Assembly: GCA_026214975.1 (NCBI GenBank)
Contig: CM047808.1
Location: forward strand, 50,037,073 to 50,101,072
From: Gentiana macrophylla
Taxonomy: Eukaryota > Streptophyta > Magnoliopsida > Gentianales > Gentianaceae
DNA: 64,000 nucleotides
Direction: 5' to 3'
The notes under the pieces were generated by a model, which was not told where the DNA came from, made no database searches, and saw only the letters and a list, made by a program, of their open reading frames with translations. Below are positions 58,148 through 64,000 of this stretch, piece by piece (within the stretch, counting starts at the first letter, position 1; every line of letters begins with the position of its first letter). Made by a program: the position numbers and the translations under genes.

Positions 58148-58495
58148 ATGTCTTTTTTAGATAGAATAGGAGTTTTTATTTTACTTTTGAAATTAGGCCT
58201 TGATAAAGATGTCGCGTTTTCTATAGAAGCTTTAGTTTTTGAACAAAACAAGAAATTGTTGAGAGAGATCAGATTAAGAGAAGTATGTAATGGAACATCA
58301 AGAAGTGCGATAAAAAGAAGGGCAAAGTTTCTAATGAGATGCAGAATCTGTGGAAAAAGTGAACATGTTGAACGTTTGTGGGAAAAACACAACCAAATCC
58401 AGGATGAGTGTTTGAATATTGTTAGGAAGGAGCGATTAGGTGGTTATCCGAAAATCGATGGAATTCGAGAGATAATTCAAATGCCTCGTTTTTAG
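58148..58495 (+). CDS. Unrecognised 115-residue ORF after integrase
   Basis: It is not recognised. The frame opens at an ATG about 190 bp after the integrase relics and is uninterrupted to 58495, which is longer than most frames in this damaged element. The first 25 residues are hydrophobic (FILLLKLGL), the rest basic. Residues 73-86 read CRICGKSEHVERLW, which fits a retroelement zinc knuckle CX2CX4HX4C except that the last position is Trp. It could be a relic of a nucleic-acid-binding protein, a piece of an extra element ORF, or chance. The flanking sequence is non-coding and AT-rich. Confidence 0.4.
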   Translation: MSFLDRIGVFILLLKLGLDKDVAFSIEALVFEQNKKLLREIRLREVCNGTSRSAIKRRAKFLMRCRICGKSEHVERLWEKHNQIQDECLNIVRKERLGGYPKIDGIREIIQMPRF

Positions 58496-58499
58496 GAGT

Positions 58500-58940
58500 T
58501 AGGTTGATTGAGCGTTATATATCGAACTTTGGAAGATTTAGAAATCGAAGAATCGGGAACCCCTTAAGTTTGAGTCTTTTATTTTATTTTATTTTATAAA
58601 ATTTTCGCATAACTTCTCAAAATTTTATAAAATTGGATCTTTATGAAAATTTGAGGAGTTTTATAAAAGTTTTATAAAAGTTTTTTTTGTTTTAGTTTAG
58701 ATGTTTTATAAGAGTTGATATAAATTTATTAAATTTTTATAAGCTTTTTATTAAAGTGTTATAAAGATTTTATTAAATTTTTAGAAATTGTTATAAAATT
58801 ATAAAAGTTCCTTCAAATTTTATTTTAAGAAAATTTTATAAACTTATTTTTAAGATTTTAATTAAGTTTTATTAGAATTTGTATAAGTTTTATTCAAAAA
58901 TCATAAATAAAAAAATCGAAAAAATAGAAAAATTTGTTCA
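58500..58940. other. AT-rich tract with TTTTATAAAATTT repeats
   Basis: About 400 bp composed mostly of TTTTATAAAA-type words in tandem variation. No coding sequence. It separates the ORF at 58148 from the GGACCG motif and the next ORF. Confidence 0.7.
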
Positions 58941-58976
58941 CGGACCGATCCGGCCTTAATACCGGACCGATCCGGG
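58941..58976 (+). promoter_or_regulatory. GGACCG-rich motif upstream of first extra ORF
   Basis: CGGACCGATCCGGCC, then ACCGGACCGATCCGGG: very similar to the LTR motif at 50505-50540, including the TAATACCGGA junction. A weak TATA-like CATAAAAAAG follows, then a pyrimidine-rich tract (59000-59170) like that of the LTR leader. It suggests a copy of the LTR promoter region placed before the ORF. Confidence 0.5.
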
Positions 58977-59393
58977 TTGAAAATCATAAAAAAGCGGGGA
59001 CCTCTTTTCTTCTTCTTCTTCCTAATTCTTCCAATGTACCGCACCCCACAAACCCAAACCCCACCACTCGAATTTTTTTCAATTCTTCCACAAAATTCAC
59101 CTCTCACACTACCACTACTTGATTTCTTCCTCTTTTCATCTCTTCTCTCTACACAAAATTGAAAAAATCAAAAGGGTCAAAAACAAGCTCCATTCATTCG
59201 GCGACTTTAGCACTTTTCCGGCCTACTTTTCAACGTTTTCTACACTATAAGGTATAATCTAGTTTATTTAGTTGTCAATTTCGTATTTTTCATAATTTTT
59301 AGATTAATTTCAATTGTTTTGATTTTTGAGTGTGTTGTGACATTATTAATTTTTGTTGTTTTTGTTGTTGATTGGCATTACCAATATCGTAGA

Positions 59394-60846
59394 ATGGTGA
59401 GTCGAGTACTAGAGTCTCTAAAAGAGAAAATCAAAAATTCCAATTTCAACTCTGTCGTAGGCACGATAATTTTATCACTGAGGAGGAAGTTGTAAGTTTT
59501 GAAACAACCGCATCACACTGAGGCTAAGAAAGCATATAAGAAAATTTATAGTAAGTGTGATGTTACGGTTGAAAAAAGATTAGACTTGGATGACTTAGGT
59601 GATGAAGTCAAGAATATCTTTAGAAAGGCGTCGGTGGTTAGATTTAGCGACCCGGAAGGGAAGGGAGATTAACACGACTATAGTAGGTGAGTTTTATTCG
59701 GTTTTATCTACTTTGTCGGAAGAACGACTTACTCGATCGAAAGCTGTGCCTTTACGAGCGAAATATTCCTTTTAACCCTGCCGTCATTAATGCAATTTTA
59801 GGAGTTGAGTTTTTTCCCGATGAGGAGGATTACGAGGTAGTTTATAATTTAGATGATCTGCTAGTTTTGAGCAGATATACTGAGAGCCAGATTGTTTTTG
59901 ACCCGACCGCGGTGTGGGTTGAAAATCGGTTTAATTACGGAGGCTGTTTTAGAGGTTTAAGGGCAATTAAAAGATTTATTAGCCATAATCTCTATCCTTG
60001 AGTAAACATCTTTGCTTTTGGAAAGGAAGATGTTTGTATCGCTTGGGCAATGGTAAATGATGTTAGAGTGGATGTTGGAAAGGTCATGTTTAAAAGAATT
60101 TTTGAAAGTATTGTCATCGCTGGACAGGAGTCATCTATACTTCCCTTGTTTTATCTCTACGATTTATGTCGTAGGTTGGGAGTACCATTCACGCCTAATG
60201 ACAAGTTATCTCTGGTGATGGGAATCGATTGGACCTAGTTTGACTAGTCTTCCGGATGGTAGTATTAGCTCTTTGCTTAGAAGGCGTCAAACTCATTGAC
60301 TCCACCGGTTTTTACATCTTCTTCTTTTCCATCTTTTTCTAGTCGGCCTCAACAAACTCCTTTCTCCAACACTATCACTTATGACATGTTTCAATCTTTA
60401 GTGATGGATGTTGCGTGGTCAAGCCAATGTGGCTTTATTATTTGAGAGTACTAAGCGGTGGTGTGATGATATTCGTAGAGGTTTAAGAAGAACAGCGGTT
60501 GCTTCGTAATCCTACTTTGATGATCCCGCCTATCCACCTTGTCGATCGAGATCCGTATACCTTACCACGAGTGGGAAACACCTATTCCACCACAATCGAG
60601 CTTTCATCCATCGTCATATCCTTTTGGAAGCCAATCTAGTGGGGCGGTGTATTTTCGACAGTGTTCGAGAGACCCGGCGATGTCGAGTTGGGGAGGATTC
60701 GCGAGTTTGCACATGTCACGTCTGGTATGAGTTCGATGGGTCTTGATAGTTGATCGGGACCACGACTTGACTCATCCATCGCCTTCTCAGTCGTTTCCGA
60801 GTTCGAGTTTTCAAGTTGATCCGGAGGAAGATTATGATGAAGATTA
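59394..60846 (+). pseudogene. First extra ORF, plant-transposon-protein type
   Basis: A protein of the kind annotated as 'putative plant transposon protein', found in Athila-like elements after pol; its role is unknown. The ATG at 59394 opens a short frame (33 codons) and the rest is in shifted frames. The best-preserved core reads FNPAVINAILGVEFFPDE (near 59775), then CFRGLRAIKRFISHNLYP before a stop at 59999-60001, and next VNDVRVDVGKVMFKRI and ILPLFYLYDLCRRLGVPF (near 60145-60195). A Ser/Pro-rich, degenerate stretch follows, and an acidic end (EEDYDED) with a stop at 60844. Position after pol and a domain shared with other Athila ORFs support the assignment. The region could also be called an env-like position ORF; no membrane segment is visible. 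Confidence 0.7.
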
Positions 60847-61403
60847 AATTTTAATGATTGATTAAACATGTTTACTACACATTTCATTGCATTCGACTTT
60901 TTGTTATTTAACTATTGGTTTGTTTTCATTTTTTGTTTAGTTTGATTTTATCAGTCGTTTATAAAAATTTGGTTTGTATTTTAAATCGGTTTAGTTTTTT
61001 TTTTTAAAAAAACTATAAAAATCACAAAAATAATTTTGTATCATTATTGAGTCGTTTCGAAAAATATAATGTGTCGTTTTATCCGTTCGTAACAAAATCA
61101 ATTAACCATTATCAAGTTGCTTCAAAGGATCACCAAAATTTCACACGTGAAGTAAAAAAACAAAACTCAAGTTGTCTTTTACCTCTGTCCCCTCAGTAAA
61201 ATGAAGATGAGGCCGGACCGAGCCGGCATTTTCCCGGACCGGGCCGTGAAGAACACAAGGCTGAGTCATTTTTGAGTCCGTCTAATGCACACACGTAAGT
61301 TTTTTTTTATCTATTTAAGGAAGTAAAGGCCAGGCAAACAATTGCTCATCTTTTCACTGTCTTCAACTTTCCTTCTTTTGTTTTTTTTTTATCAGTTTTA
61401 AAA
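60847..61403. other. Spacer between the two extra ORFs
   Basis: The first 350 bp is AT-rich. The second part holds a GGACCG motif (61213-61246), a TATA-like TCTATTTAAGG near 61309 and a pyrimidine-rich tract just before the ATG at 61404, the same order as upstream of the first extra ORF. Confidence 0.6.
61213..61246 (+). promoter_or_regulatory. GGACCG-rich motif upstream of second extra ORF
   Basis: CCGGACCGAGCCGGC, then CCCGGACCGGGCC: the third copy of the motif in element D. Promoter function is inferred from its repeated position ahead of the LTR TATA box and of both extra ORFs, not shown. Confidence 0.5.
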
Positions 61404-62243
61404 ATGTCGAACCACTCCTCACCGTCGGTTAATTCTTACGAGCCTGATACACCGGATCATCCGGAATCTCAAGCTTCTAACGATAATACCATTTTACACG
61501 ATCGTTTTGCAAATTCTCAATCTATTGGAGAAAGGTTTAAATTTAGATAAGCTTGATCAATGGGAAAAACTATGATCCGTAGTTGTGGGTTGGAAGAAAT
61601 TTGTAAGTACACCACGAGGCGAGTTAATATTACGGTTGTAAGGAATTTTACTCGGCCCTACTTTCAACGTTCGCGATAGAATCTACACAAATCGTTATGG
61701 TAAGAGGAGTGCTGTTTTCACTTCTCTTCATCTATTATAAATCAACTCTTTGAAATACCACCAGTTACGATGCAGCATTTTGAAATAAAATGGGGACTAG
61801 GCAATGCATACAATCATTTGAATAAAGTACACGAGTCTTTCCAATGTCTGTTCCCGCTTTTTGATACAAATCACGACATGTCAACACGAGCTTTACTTCC
61901 ACATCTAAAGGCGTGGAAGCATTTTATAAATTCTAGAGTTTATCCCACACGGGATTTTGCTAGCCTTTACGAAGAAGAAATGCTTACGCTTCATGCATTG
62001 GCATTTGGTGAATTTGTTGACTGGGGTATATTGATTCAGAGAAATGTGTCGGACTTTGCAATAGCCAGAGGTAGTAGGGGGAAACCTATGCCTAATTCTT
62101 GGTTGATATCACGTTTGTGTATTCTTGTGAATGGAGTGGAAGAGTTGGAGACGGATGAGATTTTTCCGTCTAGAGATAATCAGTGGGAATGTTACCGGTT
62201 GATACACGGGATGTTCATCCACAATCTAGAGAGTTGTTGGTAG
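61404..62243 (+). pseudogene. Second extra ORF, related to first
   Basis: A Ser/Pro/Asn-rich head begins at the ATG at 61404 (MSNHSSPSVNSYEPDTPDHP) and is stopped at about 61548. A frame from 61770 to 62243 (157 codons) gives the core: ALLPHLKAWKHFINSRVYP, ARGSRGKPMPNSWLISRLC and LVNGVEELETDEIFPS. The helical central stretch resembles the H-F-K-R-x-x-P motif and the adjoining V-D/E-G-x-I pattern of the plant-transposon-protein domain, and compares with FRGLRAIKRFISHNLYP in the first extra ORF. It may be a duplicated copy of that gene. The missing middle (61548-61770) is in other frames. Function unknown. Confidence 0.55.
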
Positions 62244-63166
62244 TTGTTGGTAATATCTAAGTTTTAATGAGTGTTCGTTAGTTAGATTTTAAGTTTTATT
62301 GTTTTTAAGTAAGTTTATGTTTTTAGTTTGTAATAATGTATCTTGTTTAATATATATGTCTTAGTTTTTTAAGTTTGTTTTAATACGCTAAAATAAAATC
62401 AGAAAAATGACGTTAATGGATAATTTTAATTTTATTTTCAAACCTACTTCTTTACTACTTATTGAACATCGGGACGATGCCACTTCGTAAGTGGGGAGTA
62501 GAGTTAGGTTAGAAAATTCATTAAAATTTTTCGAAAAATAGTCAAAAATAATAATTATATTATATGTCTAATTTAGATTTTAATAAGATTTTAAGTTTAT
62601 ATAATTGAGTATTTAATATTAGATATTGTTTTATAAAATTATATAAGTATGTTGATATTTATAAGTAAAATTTTTAGAATCATTTTCAATACGAATTATG
62701 AATTTGGAATTGGATTAAGTTATTGATTTTGGCACCACAAAAAATATAACTATAGCCAAATAACCTACCTCACCTTGATTAGAGTGATCAAGACCTCACT
62801 CGAAATTGTCAATTGTGATTAAATAACCGAGCTTTAGCTATTTTGGTCTACATTTCCTTGAAATACCGCAAGTTTGTGCGTCTTATAAAAGAGATGGTGA
62901 CATAAAAGCTAAATTTTGGTATATCTTGAGATTGGAAAATTAGATAAGTAGTAGTATATTCGATCTTACCTCATGACACTTGCAACATAGTCGATTTTGG
63001 TAATAAGTTCGGATATATTCTATAAAAAAAAAAATAAAAAAAAATTAAGAACGAAGCACCATATTTACACAGAATTAATCAAATATCAGGTATCTTCCTT
63101 ATCTGTGATTAACAACTTAAAAATAAAAAGAACAAATCGGTTGTAGCTACCAATGATTGGAGTGAG

Positions 63167-63267
63167 TAGGGTATTATCACGAAATGTCCTATATCACTAT
63201 GAGGTAATTAAGCTCCGATTGCACGATGATAGTAGTCCGGCTAGGGTATTATCACGAAATGTCCTAT
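63167..63267 (+). repeat. Direct repeat of 26 bp, period 75 bp
   Basis: The sequence TAGGGTATTATCACGAAATG plus six more bases occurs at 63167 and 63242 without change. It lies in the 3' untranslated region of element D. Confidence 0.9.
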
Positions 63268-63460
63268 TCTTTGGGAATGAAGGCACAAGATAAATTGAAA
63301 GAGGAAAAGTTGAATCATAAGATCTCGGGAATTATTACAAGTTTAAGAAACCGGACTTGTAATTTTCGATCGAAAGAGTAGTACTCCGATCAATCTTGAT
63401 GAAGCAATGCTGTAAGTTTGATTTTCTACACACACTCACGCTTTTAAGTTCTTAATCTTG

Positions 63461-63505
<45 letters not shown>

Positions 63506-63914
63506 TCTGAAAAAAAAAAAAAAGATGCTATTAAATCGAGATTATGTTTTTTCAAAAATATGAAGATGTAGTAATCTGACTTTGCATCTTTCTCTTTTGA
63601 TATTTTTTTTTCCGATTAACCAACATCTTGAACTTTATAAGCCATTTTGTCAAACTACTTTACTGAAGTTTCGATTCCGAATTTCATACTAGTTGCGATA
63701 AAAAATAATTTCAAATTTTATTTCTTAAGTATTACATATATAATTTTATCTAAATAATATTTAATGTTTAAGTTATTTGATTATATACTCTTTTCATCTT
63801 CTTAAGATTTTAAATTAAGATAGATAATATATTTATAATATTGACAATATACAATATAATCTGAAAAATTATACTATCTTTTATTATCGCTTATTTTTGC
63901 TCGAGGACGATCAA

Positions 63915-63933
63915 AATTTAAGTGGGAGTAATT
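63915..63933 (+). promoter_or_regulatory. Element D polypurine tract
   Basis: AAATTTAAGTGGGAGTAATT ends just before the 3' LTR start; AAGTGGGAG is the purine core. Confidence 0.8.
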
Positions 63934-64000
63934 TGATGTATTATTTTTATATGATTAAAAATACGTTATATTATTATGTTTTATCAACGAATTCTATATG
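63934..64000 (+). repeat. Element D 3' LTR, first 67 bp
   Basis: It starts TGATGTATTATTTTTATATG and matches 49756-49822 over its whole visible length. The window ends here. Confidence 0.95.

Larger units (their letters stand above)
62244..63933. other. Element D 3' untranslated region
   Basis: No ORF of note. It contains a 26-bp direct repeat (63167-63192 and 63242-63267), two poly-A tracts (63463-63498 and 63511-63523) and the polypurine tract before the LTR. Long non-coding 3' regions are normal in Athila-like elements. Confidence 0.7.
49756..64000 (+). mobile_element. Element D, Athila-like gypsy element (about 14.2 kb)
   Basis: It is present from its 5' LTR to the first 67 bases of its 3' LTR. 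It has an Asp-tRNA type primer site, Gag with the FEIK and FPF motifs of this lineage, a protease with DLGAS, RT, RNase H and integrase in the gypsy order, then about 6 kb of additional sequence with three more ORFs. The long LTR, primer site and protease motif point to the Athila group. Every gene is frameshifted several times, so it is inactive unless the assembly is error-rich. It inserted into element E Gag. Confidence 0.88.

Noticed and set aside
59394..62243. True envelope gene
   Set aside because: The position after integrase is that of env-like ORFs, but no signal peptide, membrane segment or glycoprotein-like cysteine pattern is visible; the plant-transposon-protein similarity is better.
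1..64000. CRISPR array or bacterial operons
   Set aside because: No regularly spaced short repeats with unique spacers; the 56-bp minisatellite has no spacers, and all genes are of plant retroelement type.

Overview
The window looks like repeat-rich nuclear DNA of a flowering plant, probably a eudicot. It is AT-rich, no intact host gene can be recognised, and almost everything readable is transposon. The species cannot be fixed from the sequence. Evidence for a plant is: Ty1-copia and Ty3-gypsy elements with initiator-Met and Asp tRNA primer sites, an Athila-like gypsy element with plant-type extra ORFs, a plant LINE with a C-terminal RNase H, a hAT-type MITE, and a fragment of a BAHD acyltransferase, a plant-expanded enzyme family.

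Layout. 1-5.4 kb: the 5' part of a minus-strand gypsy element (349-bp LTR, primer site, an unrecognised ORF, broken gag). 5.45-7.35 kb: one end of a CACTA-like DNA element split by a 5'-truncated LINE that has a poly-A tail and a 13-bp target duplication. 7.7-9.3 kb: a probable gypsy LTR fragment fused to the 3' end of a small copia element. 9.3-9.85 kb: BAHD acyltransferase remnant. 11.0-11.3 and 42.9-44.75 kb: two halves of a plant 'putative gypsy-type transposon' protein gene, separated by a 31.6-kb composite insertion bounded by the 5-bp duplication CTTAT.

The composite (11313-42889) consists of one related set of copia elements with 1.5-1.8 kb LTRs: an outer plus-strand LTR pair (A), a fairly complete but mutated minus-strand copy (B), a minus-strand deletion derivative (B') that has lost gag, protease and most of integrase, and a separate 8.9-kb non-autonomous-looking element (C) inserted into B' pol with duplication GGAAG. 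Its right third is a palindrome of about 7 kb made of two 3' halves joined head to head around a 75-bp spacer. A 100-N assembly gap at 23968-24067 lies between two overlapping copies of the same sequence and may be an assembly artefact.

44.7-48.5 kb: an AT microsatellite, a 56-bp minisatellite, an 817-bp hAT MITE with 8-bp duplications, and a tRNA-like relic. 48.5 kb to the end: a gypsy element (E: 300-bp LTR, primer site, gag) interrupted in gag by a long Athila-like element (D) whose 3' LTR starts 67 bases before the window ends. D has gag, protease, RT, RNase H and integrase, all frameshifted, followed by about 6 kb with a small CCH-motif ORF and two further ORFs of the plant-transposon-protein type. 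A GGACCG-rich motif from the LTR promoter recurs upstream of each of those two ORFs. That arrangement, together with the giant palindrome, is the most unusual material in the window.

No gene here looks intact enough to function alone, except possibly short pol segments. The relationships are those of nested insertion: younger elements interrupt older ones, and the duplications at the junctions give the order.
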